From Lanius collurio (lineage: Eukaryota; Chordata; Aves; Passeriformes; Laniidae): a stretch of 64,000 nucleotides of DNA. Below the pieces are notes generated by a model that ran no database searches, had not been told where the DNA came from, and saw nothing but the letters and a program-made list of their open reading frames with translations. This document shows, piece by piece, positions 1-28,688 of the stretch. The first letter of the stretch is position 1; every line of letters begins with the position of its first letter. Made by a program: the position numbers and the translations under genes. The stretch is from positions 25,075,337-25,139,336 of the forward strand of contig JACBWW010000016.1 of the NCBI GenBank assembly GCA_020086605.1, given 5' to 3'.

Positions 1-10833
<10,833 letters not shown>

Positions 10834-11374
10834 GTGCTGGGAGCTGATTTTATTCCTTGGAGTAAATTTTGGGTGTCTAAAATTTTCAGGGTTGATGGGT
10901 TACCTTACAAAATCCAGTTCCATAAACAATCTGAGATAATTTTTTTTTTGTTTCCTGAGACCTTCTAGTTGGCTCTAAAGATCTGATGATTTGGGTTTTT
11001 TTTAGTGCTGAAAAGCAGCAGGAGAATATTGAATTTCTCAGAGCTGGCAGCTGCAGTTCTGGGATAAAAGGCCCTTAAACATTTGAGGAACAAAGCAGAG
11101 AGTTGCTGCAAAAATACTCCCAGCCTAATACATTAAAGAATGTGTTAATACAGCATTTAATGTATAATACAGCACTTAATCAGTGTACAAGTGAACAAAG
11201 CATTTGGGGCTTTGCAGGAAGTGGAAATAAAAGAGGAAAAGCCAAGACAGAGCAGGCACAGAGACTTCTACTCCTGCTGGAGAGAGAAAAATGTCATCCC
11301 ATCATTAAGGAACCCTCATGAATCCTGAAAGTTATGAGCACAACTATTTTTATATATAGAAGTTTTAAAAGGTA

Positions 11375-11384
11375 AATAAATAAA
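11375..11384 (+). terminator. MIER1: Candidate MIER1 polyadenylation signal (overlapping AATAAA pair)
   Basis: Two overlapping AATAAA hexamers lie about 540 bases after the MIER1 stop. Use of this site is inferred only. Confidence 0.4.
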
Positions 11385-12067
11385 CCAGGTCAGGTTTGTC
11401 TATGTAAAATTGTTGACATCAATGATGTCTTTCCATATTCTTTATCTGGGGTAAAGAAATACATTCTGTATTTTTCCAGATTTCTCTGTAGCCTTTGAAA
11501 GATTTTTACAGTACTTATGTCTTGATTGAACTGTCCTTTCTTAAAACAAAAGCTTGTATAATTTTCTTACCTTGTACAGTTGGTAAACTTTTATGAGAGA
11601 GTTGATACCCTGAGTCTAATGTCAGCTTCCTTTTATTTTGCTGAAGTCTTTTCTAAAAAAAAATACCCAACCAAAAAAACCAAAACAAAACAAAAAATAA
11701 CAACCAAAACCCCAAACCAAACCAATGGAGTTAAAAATTAATCACCAATGTGTTAATTTCCTTCCCAGAAACTGGTAAATAATTAACATAAGAATGGTTA
11801 GGAGGCATTTGATTTTGAAATGTGGTTTTTTTTTTCCTTGTTTTATGGCAAATAATGATGTTTAAATTTTTGTTAAGCATGCTGCTTGCATTGCACACAT
11901 TTCCTTGCTTTCTCCCTTTCCTCACTTTATTTGGAACCTGGAGAAATTTCACAGCAGCCAAATTTTTGAGTTTACTGAACCTTCTTCACGTTCAGCTGTT
12001 CCATTATCCACTGGTTTATTCCCAGTGTGTCACCTGCCACGTTCCAGGGAGCACAGCAAGGGCTGCA

Positions 12068-12170
12068 CTGGTTGGAAATGCAGCTGGAAATGGTGCTGGA
12101 CTGGTTGGAAATGCAGCTGGAAATGGTGCTGGACTGGTTGGAAATGCAGCTGGAAATGGTGCTGGACTGG
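12068..12170 (+). repeat. 33-bp tandem repeat, three copies
   Basis: Three identical units starting CTGGTTGGAAATGCAGCTGG in the MIER1 3' region, followed directly by a CR1-like tail (to about 12275). The open frame across it (VGNAAGNGAG repeats) is an artefact of the 33-bp period. Confidence 0.9.
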
Positions 12171-12275
12171 AGTTCCTGAGGAGCACGGGGATGGTTTCAG
12201 TGGGAGCAGCACACACAGGTCAGAGGTTGGACTTGATGATCTCAAAGGTCTTTTCCAACCTAGTAAATCCTGGCA
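12171..12275 (+). repeat. CR1-like 3' tail, sense
   Basis: Contains GGTTGGACTTGATGATCTCA and TTTTCCAACCTAGTAAATCC, typical of a CR1 3' end. Confidence 0.65.
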
Positions 12276-14004
12276 TTCTCTATTGGTGCACAGGGACATG
12301 CTCACCTGGAGAAGGGAGAGGAGGAATTTAGGATTGAGCTATGGAGAGCTGATTTCAGTGTGCAAACCAAAAATTCCTTATAAATAAATGTGGAGGGGGT
12401 GATGCTCACCCTGCCAGCAGCACCACTGAAAAGCTGGGGATGTAGGATTTACATCCATCAATCAGGAACGTTTTAAATCCAAATTCTTTTTGGTTTTGTT
12501 TGGTTTTTTTCAGCCCAGCTCCAGTTCTACTCTGCTAAAATTCGGGGAAATTGTTCCTTTGTATCATGGCTAACCCTGTGTCCTCCTCCTCACAGCTGTG
12601 CTGTTTATCCTTAACTGGTTATTTTCTCTTCAAGTTTATGGTTCCAGATGAAATCAATGGTTTGAAATGGATGTTTCAACCCAAACCCCACTGCTGAGGG
12701 GTTGGGCTGACTTGGTTTCTTCTCCACTGAACTTCCCTTGGACTTTGTGATCAGGAATGAGCCAACTCCTCGGGATGAGGATGGGTTATGGATGTAGGAA
12801 CCCGCTGTTCCCAGCTCCACCTGCCAGCCCTGTTCCTGGAGAGGCTCGGGTGAGGTTCATTAATTAAGGCCTGTGTTAATTAAGGAGTGCAGGGATTAAT
12901 GCCTGAGGCAGAGGTTGCTGTTAACTCTCCCCTCTGGTTATGAACAGAGCCCCAAAGTTTCCCCTTAGCTCAAAGACGGTTCCACACAAGCAGAATCCCA
13001 TTTGCAGTTTGATTTTGATGCTCTTTGTTTATGGTTGCAACTTGGAAATACTTCCCAAAAATCCATAGGAAAGTTTCCCAGTGAATTGTCTCAGGCTCGT
13101 GTGTGAAATCCAGCACTGTGTATATTTTCAGGAATGTTGCTTTGTTTTTTTATCTTTGCTTTATTCTTTTTTCTTTTGGTGATATGTAGAAGAGACCTGA
13201 CATTCCATAATCCACTATGTAATGCTCAGCTAGACTTGGAGAATATTTAATTCTAATTTACCTTTTGTTTATGCTGGTGTTTTATACAATACTTTGTTCA
13301 TGTTTCAAACTGCAGCCACTAGAACTCGATAAAGTCATTGCACTACTAAAGCTATTTCAAATCCTGGAAATCTGCTAACTTTGCCTTCATTTTCCAAGCC
13401 TTCAGTACAGTTGGGAATCCAATCCAACAGGAAATCCTTGGGATTCCCAAAGGGTTCAATGTGCTATAGGATATCCACACACACACAAACCCTACAGCTC
13501 AGTTTGATATGTTTTTCCCACACCGTATTTTGCACTGTTAGTAATCCCTCCTCTTATCCCCCTTCCCTGTCTGCAATTCTGGAAAAGCTTATTAAAATAT
13601 TTTTAAACTTACTGGCTGCATCCAAAATTCCTGACTTTTTTTTGCTCCAGAGGGGGGAATATTTCTGCTGGGAGGCTGGGAAGGCCCAGGCTGGGGCAGC
13701 AGCAGTAACTCTGTTACTCTGCAGGGAAACCCATGGGAACAAATCCCCTTTTCTGGATGAACTTCCAACTGTTTCCTTCATTCCCCACAAACGGGGTTGT
13801 CTTCCACATCCCTCTTCCCCTCTCAAGGAATATTCAAAGCTGGAAACCCAGGAGACCCCCCCTCCTCACCCTGCTGGAACTGGGGGGGTTGTCAGAGCCC
13901 CCTAAATCCCTGATTTATCCACCCCCAGCATTCCCATCCTCTGCAGCCTTTTCCTGCTGCTCGGGGAAGAGAGGGATGAGGCAGGAGCAGCTTTGGGTCA
14001 TTGG

Positions 14005-14010
14005 TTTATT
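14005..14010 (-). terminator. SLC35D1: Candidate SLC35D1 polyadenylation signal
   Basis: TTTATT on the + strand is AATAAA on the - strand, about 2.0 kb downstream of the SLC35D1 stop. It would place the two convergent 3' ends (MIER1 and SLC35D1) within about 1 kb of each other. Confidence 0.45.
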
Positions 14011-16025
14011 GGAAGCAAATACAAAAATACAGAGGCACATAAATCCTGTCTGCTCTCACTGCTCACATCCACAGCCTGCCATACATTCAGATAGATTTTC
14101 AGCACTAAAATGCTCATTTTGTAAATAGATTCTCTATAGAAAACATTTTTTTTAGTCAATTAATAGCATAGAAAATACTGTTAGAGGAACTCTTGGCTTT
14201 CCCAGTGTTTAGGATCCAGCAGGATCCTGGCATGGACAAAATAAGCTTTAAAAATACTTCCCTGTTAGGACTCCAAATCTAACCAGTAGATTCAAAAATA
14301 AACATAAAATCATAAAAAACCCCCTCTGACAGAATCAACCTCCTGGCTGTGAACTCAGCACGGCGGAGTCGGAGCACGCTGGGACAAAGGGATTTGGGAA
14401 TGCTGCAGGGAGGGGCCCCAGCCCCCCCTGGATACTGGGAACCAGCACAGGCACCAGCAACCCCAGCTGGGCTGGGACTGGGGGGCTCTGCACAGCAGGA
14501 AGGGTTTGCCAGCCTCCCTCCCCCAGGACAAAGCCGAGGTTTTACTGGGATTTTGGGAGACAAAATAATCAGGGATTGCTTTTTTACTGTGCTCCGAGGG
14601 GGAACCCACTGAGGGGCTGCTCCAGAACACCCCAACTCCCCCTGTCCCTGCAGTGACCACACAATCCCACAAAAAAAAGGGAAAATTGTGGCTCTGGAAT
14701 TGCTCCAGGAGCGGGATGGGATGGTGGAGCAGGCAGCAGCTCACTCACTGCACACCAGGCTGGAGCAGCACCCTCACACAAAATCTCTTTCCCATCCAAA
14801 AACTTCCAAAAAACTCCCAACAAATGCAGCTTTGCCCAAGAGCAGTTCCAGCTGGAGCAAATATCTCCCCAAAAAACCCAGTGTCAGTGTCTAGAGATGC
14901 TCTTTGGGTACAAAAATCTCTAAATACATTATTTTACCAAAAGTTTTTTAACCGAACTTAAAAACAATTCTTTTTAACCCAAAAGACAACCCAAGGGGAC
15001 CTGGAAAGAAGTGCTGGGTAAAACAACCTTTAAAAATCAGTGAACACTGCCCAATGCATGAAAATTCCCATTCTTTTGGTGGGTCACAAACCCAGGGTGA
15101 TTCATTCCATGGAAAACAAGAATTGGGGGACCCCTGTACCTGCCAAAAAAGAAGATTCAAGTCCTTGTGCCTCTTGCAGGGGTGGGAGCTGCAGCCTTTG
15201 CACATTCCCTGGATGTGCTGGGCCAGGTGGGACAACCTTGGCTCTCCTGGGATCGCAGCAGCTTCTCCCTGGTGGATCTTGCCAGCAAGGCCAGCAGCTT
15301 TCCCAAATCCAAGGCTTTCTGACCCCAGGTGAGGGAGGCTGCAGAGCTCAGCAGTGGCAGGGAAAACCTCCCTGCTGGGAGTGTCCCTGAGCCTCCCAAA
15401 GAGGAGAATGCAAGGCTCTGATAAACCCAGGAGGGAAAACCCAGCTAGAGGTGGGTTAATGGAACAAAAAACCAGAAAATAACCAGAAAACAGCTCAAAT
15501 TTAAGTCCAGAGAGCATTGAACATTCATCCAGGAGGTTTTGGCCTGGCCCAGGAGCATCCTGCACCTTCCAGGGAACGCCGGCGCTCGCGGCCTCGGAGC
15601 CGGACACCGCCGGGTGCCACAGCATTCCCTCCCTGCCAGAGGGAGCAGGCTGGGCACGGAGCCAGCCCCAGCACCCCTCCAGTGAGGAGCAGCTCCTCGG
15701 ATGCCACGGAGCAGATCCAGCCAGGGATACCCCTGGCACATCCCTCAGAGCAGAACATCTTCCAGCCCTCTGCCTGTGCCCATCTCCGCTGCCGACTCCC
15801 AGCTTGATTAGAAACCCATTAATTCCTCCCGATCACACTTAATTAGGCTCATCCTTCCCCGTGCAGGCTGCTCTCTTCCCAAGGATTTGTGAAGGCAGCA
15901 ATCTTGGCTGTGCAAATTAAGAGCATCCCCGTGGCTCCTGGCAGGAACCCCGGATCCCTTCCCACGTCCCGCCCGCGATCAAGCGAACAGGAAGAGGTTG
16001 GTTCCCAAAAAAAGCCTCTCCCTGC
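14011..16025 (-). other. SLC35D1: SLC35D1 3' untranslated region (approximate)
   Basis: Noncoding sequence downstream of the SLC35D1 TGA on the - strand, ending at a candidate AATAAA (14005-14010). Open frames here are GC-rich chance frames with no recognisable domain. Confidence 0.5.
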
Positions 16026-22586
<6,561 letters not shown>

Positions 22587-22907
22587 NNNNNNNNNNNNNN
22601 NNNNNNNNNNNNNNNNNNNNNNNNNNNNNNNNNNNNNNNNNNNNNNNNNNNNNNNNNNNNNNNNNNNNNNNNNNNNNNNNNNNNNNNNNNNNNNNNNNNN
22701 NNNNNNNNNNNNNNNNNNNNNNNNNNNNNNNNNNNNNNNNNNNNNNNNNNNNNNNNNNNNNNNNNNNNNNNNNNNNNNNNNNNNNNNNNNNNNNNNNNNN
22801 NNNNNNNNNNNNNNNNNNNNNNNNNNNNNNNNNNNNNNNNNNNNNNNNNNNNNNNNNNNNNNNNNNNNNNNNNNNNNNNNNNNNNNNNNNNNNNNNNNNN
22901 NNNNNNN
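22587..22907. other. Assembly gap (321 N)
   Basis: A run of N in GC-rich sequence. By position it should contain the rest of SLC35D1 exon 2, and its first coding exon and promoter lie in or beside it. The frames crossing it are artefacts. Confidence 0.99.
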
Positions 22908-23694
22908 TGGGGGGCACTGATGCGGGTGAACAGCCGAGGGTCTGGGATAGGGGGCACAGCAAGGGGGTTGGGATGGGGGGCATTGATGAGGGGACCCCCC
23001 CGGGATCTGCCGTGGGGGGCACGAAGAGAGGAAGGGGGGCGTAGGTGAGGTCACACGGGGCCTGAGGTCGGGGGGACACCGGGCACTGCATGGTGGGCAC
23101 TGCAGGGACCAGGGGACGCCAAACGCGCGTCCTCTGTCTGGGCAGGGGTCAGGGGTCCTTCCACCCCGCCCCACAGCAGCACTGGGCGGTCAGACCCGTG
23201 CTGGCACCGCTGTCTCTGGCACGGTGGGCGCGGGGGCCCAGCGCCCTGCCGGGTGCTGCCCTCGGGTGACCCCGCACGCAGGATTTTGGCACCGGCTCTT
23301 CCCTTTCAGAGATTAAATCTTCCCCTCCGGGCTATGCTCTGCCAAGTGGAAAAATCCCAAAACAAGGCAGCTTGGAGCACAAAAACACCTCCGCCCTGCG
23401 GGGCGCGGTGGAGAGGACAGATTTAGCTGGGGGACAAGGAGTGACACGCACGGCTCAGTCCGTCACTGCTGCGGAATCTGCTTCCCATCGCCCCGATGGC
23501 AGCCGGGGAGCAGAGCCCAGCTGGTCCAGCTCCCACGGGGCAAAGTGTCCTGGAGCCCCCGAAGGGACGGGACACGGATGGAGGGACAAAGCTGCAGCCA
23601 CGGGAAAGCTGCACCGGCTGGTGGGGGGCATGGGGGTGGGCATGGGGGGCGGCACAGGGCATGTGGGATGAGCCTCAGCTTGGAAACAGCAGCA

Positions 23695-23835
23695 ATTCCA
23701 TAGAACCGTGGATCATTTAGGTTGGAAAAGCCCTCAAAGAACATCGAGTCCAACCATTCCAGCACTGCCAAGGCCACCCCTATCCCATGTCCATCCACAC
23801 GGCTTTTAAATCCCTCCCGAGTTGTTTCGGGGATC
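23695..23835 (-). repeat. CR1 LINE fragment (different subfamily), antisense
   Basis: Contains GAACATCGAGTCCAACCATT and CACACGGCTTTTAAATCCCT, a CR1 3' subtype distinct from the common copies. Confidence 0.7.
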
Positions 23836-24916
23836 ACTCCCAAGGTGAGGAGGGAAGGCAGCAGCGGGACATTCCTTGCCCGGGGCCATGGCGGTGTTCA
23901 CAGAAGAAACAGCCCCTTTTGGAGAGCGTTATTCCCAATTATGTCTCTGCCGTGACCTGCCTGGGCACAGCCAGGGCCTGCCGAGGGAAATGAGCCATCG
24001 TGGCCCCGTGGGTAGGAGCCGCCGCTCGCCCTGGCACGCTCGGCTCACCGCAGCACCTTTCCCTCTGCGGGAAAAGCAAACTCTGCCCAAACTTTCCTTC
24101 TCCCGGCTGATTCGTGTCCCTGCTGCTGCCCCAGTCGCAGGGCAGGAGCAGGGGCTGTTCTCTGGCACGGCTCACAGGAAGGACAAACTGACTTTGAAGT
24201 CCGGGAGCAACTTTCCCATATCTCGAGTGTCCTTTTACCCCGGCCAAAAATCACAGTCGAACCCCCTTTGACATTGGCATCACCTTCCTTGTTCCTGCAC
24301 CGAGCCCTGGCTGTCCTGAACCCTCAGCAGAGCTTGGATTTGGGAATATTTACGGCTCCAGCAGCAGAAAGGAACCTAATCCTGCCTGGGCCGCGGTGCC
24401 AGCGGCACTGACGCAAGCGGCGCTGATTCCCAGCCCTGCCCTCCCTCTGGAATGTTCCCCGGGACCCTCACTGGGTGGGTGGGACAGGGAAGCCCCCGTG
24501 GGGGCAGCGTCCGCAGCCCCGGAGCCTCCGCGGCGATTTTAAGATCAAAGAGCTGGGTGTGCCCTCGCAGTGGTGCCAGCAGGGCGAGACGGGGGCGAGC
24601 TGTGCCCGTGTCCCCCGTGCCCCCCGTGCCGGGCACGGCTCCAGGGATGACACAAGAGCCCCGCTCTTGGCAGCAGGGCCGGGTCTGTCCCGACCTTTCC
24701 TTCCTGCTGCCCTCAGCCTCCGAGGCAGGGCAGGGATCCCAGTGTGCCCACCAAAGATAACAAATGTTAAATCAATCCGCTTTAATCCTGATCTCGTCTT
24801 ACAGCCAGCTCCGTGCCAAACTGCTGAGGGCTCCTGGGCTGTGGGCGCGTCCCAGGGAAGAGAAAGGGGCTCTGGAGGCCGGCAGGGGACGGGGCACGGG
24901 GAGGGCACAGGGGTGG

Positions 24917-24960
24917 TGGCAGTGACAGTGGCAGTGGCAGTGGCAGTGACAGTGGCAGTG
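24917..24960 (+). repeat. Hexanucleotide (GGCAGT/GACAGT)n
   Basis: About seven six-base units alternating GACAGT and GGCAGT, in the SLC35D1-IL23R interval. Confidence 0.85.
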
Positions 24961-25254
24961 GGGGGCTGGCGTGGGGGCAGCGCCGGCGCAGCGAGGAAGT
25001 GCCCGGGAGATGCAATCGGCTGCGCGGGGGCGGCGGGGAAAGCCCGGCACAGCCCGGGACAGGCTCTCGGTGCCCCCAAACCTGGGTGCTGCTCGGGGAA
25101 AAGGGAGCTGACCCCACCCCTGTGCCAGGCTGGGGAGCACCGGATGCCAAGGCACCGTCCCGGCTGTGCCGGGAGAACCTGCTGGGCTGTGGCGGCCTCG
25201 GGAGGGACGCTCCGCAGGGCACCCAGATCATGGAGAGGCGTTTCCACCTCTGGA

Positions 25255-25500
25255 CACAGGATCACAGAATCCTGGGGAGCAGAAACCTCCTCTTGTTCCA
25301 CCTTGTGCTATCCCAGGGTGCCACAAGCCCTGTCTAACCTCGCCTTGGACCCTTCCAGGGACAGCCACAGCTTCTCCGGGCACCCTGTGCCAGGGCCTCC
25401 CCACCCTCACAGGGAGGAATTTCTCCCTAAACGCGTCTATCCCTGCCCTCAGTTTCCATCGGACTCTGAGGAATTTTTGAACGAACCACGGAGAACCCCA
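25255..25500 (-). repeat. CR1 LINE fragment, antisense
   Basis: Contains GGATCACAGAATCCTGGGGA, then CACCCTGTGCCAGGGCCTCC and CTCACAGGGAGGAATTTCTC. Confidence 0.7.
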
Positions 25501-28249
25501 AACACGATGGGGGTTGGAAAGCCGGGGCAGTGCTGCTGCCCCAGAGGAAGGCGACAACAACTGAGATTCCTGAGCACAGGAAAGAGAAATCTGTGGGAAA
25601 GAGCCCGGTGTGAGCCGTGGCTCTGCTCCCCTGCTGCCCGCGGGGCTCAGGGCTCGCAGCGCTCAGGAAGAGATAAGGGCGCATCAGTTAAACGGCAGCA
25701 GAAGGTCGGGAGCCTGGGAAATGCAGGAACCAGCGGCTCCGAGGGGCTCTGGCACCTGTCCTGGGCCAGCTCCGCGTCCCACCGCCCTGTGCCAGCTCCA
25801 GATGTGCCGGCCGGGCCCAGATGTGCTTGTCCTTGGGCCCAGATGGGATGGGCTGGCTCCAGATGTGCGCGCTCGCCGTGCTGCCCCAGCCCCAGCTGTG
25901 CAGCCCTGGCTCCGTGCATGAAACACTCCCAGGACATCCCCAAACTAAAATTCCCGCTGAAACCCTCGCAGTCCTGCTCGGAGTAACTGCACAAACCCGC
26001 CCGTTCCTACCGCCACACAGGTTACACACATCGTGCACGTTACATAACCACACCACCCAGCGAGGTTTCACCCCGTGGTGCCGGCGGGCTCTTGCTCTCA
26101 CTTCCACAAAAGTCCCTGTGGATCAGTCAAAACCCGGAGCAGCCGAGGCTGGCTGGCAGAGGGAGGTTCTGCCTTGCCCCCGGGGGGTGAATTCTGTTCC
26201 CCAACATTTCCTCCTACGAGGCAGAGGCGGGAGCAGTGCGGGGTTTCCTGTGGTTGCAGTGTCTAATGAGGTTAACACTGTTTTTGAGGTTTAACTCTTC
26301 AACCGACACGAAAAAGGAAGCTCCGGGCTCTGCAGAGCCGGGGGTTGGGAGCAGCCGGCGGGATGGAGAGCGCTGGAGCATCCCTGGAGCCTTGGACATC
26401 CCAACCCTACCTGTAACATCCTGGGATGAGCTGGGGGCCAGCACAAGCACAGGGGGTGACGGTGCTGCTGAAAACAACCCCATTCCTTCAGGACTTTTCA
26501 TTCCACGCCTCCTGGATCAGTAGGAAAATGTTCTTCTTTCTCCGACTCGGGACTCTCCCGCTCCACAGCCAGCGGCGAGACCGTAGCGATCCATTCGGGA
26601 TGGGTTCGGCTTTACCGGGGAGCCTCCAAATCCTGCCAGAACTTTAAGGGGCCCCTTCCCCCGAGGCTGCTCCTCTAAGGGATGCCGGGTTTCCCCATGG
26701 ACTGACTCAGACTGGGAAGGAAACGCCGGTGCTTTATGTAGGTCAGCCCCACACTGTCCCTGCTGACGCTGCCGATGCTCGGCAGCTCCGGCCGCAGGAG
26801 GAGGCTCCCGGGGCCACATGTCCTGAGGACTGCCAAGGTAAGGACTCCCCGCTTTTCCCAGCTCCCAGCTCCCCTCATTCAACCCCAAAATATCCCAGCT
26901 CCTGCTCCTCACCCGCTGCTCCGGTGTTTATCCGCTCCTGGCACGGCCGCTGGCAGAGATTCCGAAGGGTTTGGGTTGGCACCATGGAGCAGCTTTTCTC
27001 TACTGAATTCACATTTCTTTAGCCCTAATGCACGAGAAGACTTTACTAGAGATGAGATCAAAGCCCAGCATCTCCAAATGATCTCATTCCCTTGGCTCTG
27101 GAGTTTACAGACGCCTCTAAATTGGAACAAAAACACAAATGTGATTCCCAGAGGAGGCAGAGCCTGCGATCCCTCGGAGAGCTGGGCACATGAAGAGTTT
27201 TCAGCTCTTCTCTTAGGACCCAAATTGCATTTTTTCCTTTGCTCTGACTTGCAGAAGGTTCGTGGGCACTTGGGAACCAGCAGCCTCTCTTTGTAGGTCA
27301 GGTAATAGGGAGGCACTTGAAATTTGACTCACTCGTGATGAATACTTGAACAGCCCCAAAACCAAACCAGGTCACCTCACCCCGCACGAGAAGCACCGAA
27401 GCACTCGCTCTTGCTGGTGGCCTGGTTTGGGTTGAAAAACAGCATTTTGAAGCTTTTACTGTGGACTCTGGCCTCCCTCCAGGGGAAACTCACCCTTCGT
27501 GGCAGCAGGTAATGATGGCGTGTGGGGGTCTGCTGGGTGTTCAGCCCCAGGCAGGTGAATGGGGGTGTCAGAGATGATTCAGGGCTGCTCTGTGCCCATT
27601 TCCCACCCCTAAATGGGCCTGAGGGGAGGCTGGAGTCACTCCAGCTCCAGGGGCTGAGGGGTGCCATGCTGGCTGCTTCCAGGAGGATGCTTGTCTTGGG
27701 AAAGAGGAATTTCCCCCCCGGGAGCTGCATTTCCCTGCGCCTCACCCGTCCGTGCCTTGGCTGCTGCAAAGCCCTCCCAGCCCCACAGCCCAAGTCCCAA
27801 GAGGCTGGTGAGGCTGGGATTTCTTTCCTGGATTGTAGGAATGCTTCCACATAGGCTGTGGAGTGGCAAAGGGAGCAGGGAAGAATTTAAGCACCTGTGG
27901 GATGCAGGCACAAGGGTGGCTCCTTGGGACAGGTGGGAAGCCCTGGCCTGGCATTTTGGGGCTGTCTCGGGGGGTTCACTGCTGGGCAGAGCCATTGTTC
28001 AGCCTGGGCAGCACCTGAGGGAAAGCAGGAAATTTCTATCCCATAAAATCGTGTCTGAGCACCCCCAGGGATGGAGACTGCGGGATGAGCCCTCAGGGCA
28101 GCAGCCCCACTCTGGCCACCTTTAAAGAGCTTTTTCTTACCTTTAGCTGGGATTCCCTGACTTCCAGTGGGATCCCATTGCTGCCTGTCCTGTCCCTGGG
28201 CCACACTGGGAGGAGTTTGGCTCCCTCATCTTTACTTCCCCATCACACA

Positions 28250-28400
28250 TCCATCCCCAAGGATTTGCCCCCTCCTCTCCAGGCTGAGCAGCTCTCCCAA
28301 CCCTTCCACACTTCTCAGGTGCTCCTGACCCTCAGGCACTTCTGGTGGACTCATTCCAGAGTGTCCACATCTCTCCTGATCCCGTGGGATCCCAGCCCCG
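28250..28400 (-). repeat. Probable CR1 fragment, antisense
   Basis: Resembles the more 5' part of CR1 3' ends (CTCCAGGCTGAGCAGCTCTC). It lies about 230 bases upstream of the IL23R ATG. Confidence 0.45.
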
Positions 28401-28630
28401 GAGCCAACACTCAGGATGGGTCTGAGCAGAGGGGCAGCACCCCCAGCCCCACCAAATCCATTTTCTCAAGAAAAGGCTGCTCAGATTTTCCTGTCACAAC
28501 TCCACGCTGCTTTCTCCCCTCCCGTCCTGCTCCTCCTGCCTGTGCTGGAGCTGATTTCCAGGAGGATTTGCTCCAGCATTTTTTATCCCCCAGACTATGC
28601 CACGTGTGGGCAGCGGCTGCAGTTCAGGCC

Positions 28631-28688
28631 ATGGCGGGGTCCGGCGAGGCTTTGGTGCTCCACGTCCTGCTCTGCTGCCTGTGCCAAG
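28631..28688 (+). CDS. IL23R: IL23R coding exon 1 (signal peptide)
   Basis: It begins at an ATG in GCCATGG context and encodes a short N-region and a hydrophobic LVLHVLLCCLC core. Donor AAG/GTGAGT. At 58 nt it is exactly the length of IL12RB2 coding exon 1. Confidence 0.85.

Larger units (their letters stand above)
10834..13400 (+). other. MIER1: MIER1 3' untranslated region (approximate extent)
   Basis: This is AT-rich noncoding sequence after the MIER1 stop. Canonical AATAAA hexamers on the + strand lie at 11375-11384 (overlapping pair) and 12383-12388, suggesting alternative 3' ends. A further stretch around 13280-13375 looks like 3' UTR to me, but I cannot fix the distal end. A 33-bp tandem repeat and a short CR1 tail interrupt it at 12068-12275. 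Confidence 0.55.
22908..28630. other. Intergenic interval between divergent SLC35D1 and IL23R
   Basis: No exon can be supported on either strand. The SLC35D1-proximal end (about 22.9-23.5 kb) is GC- and CpG-rich, as expected next to a housekeeping promoter. The interval contains antisense CR1 fragments (about 23695-23835, 25255-25500, 28250-28400) and a short GGCAGT-type repeat at 24917-24960. A counterpart of mammalian C1orf141, which lies here in human, is not recognisable. Confidence 0.6.

Noticed and set aside
24475..25986. 503-codon + strand frame in the SLC35D1-IL23R interval.
   Set aside because: It runs through a hexanucleotide repeat and a CR1 fragment; no recognisable protein family, and codon content reflects high GC.
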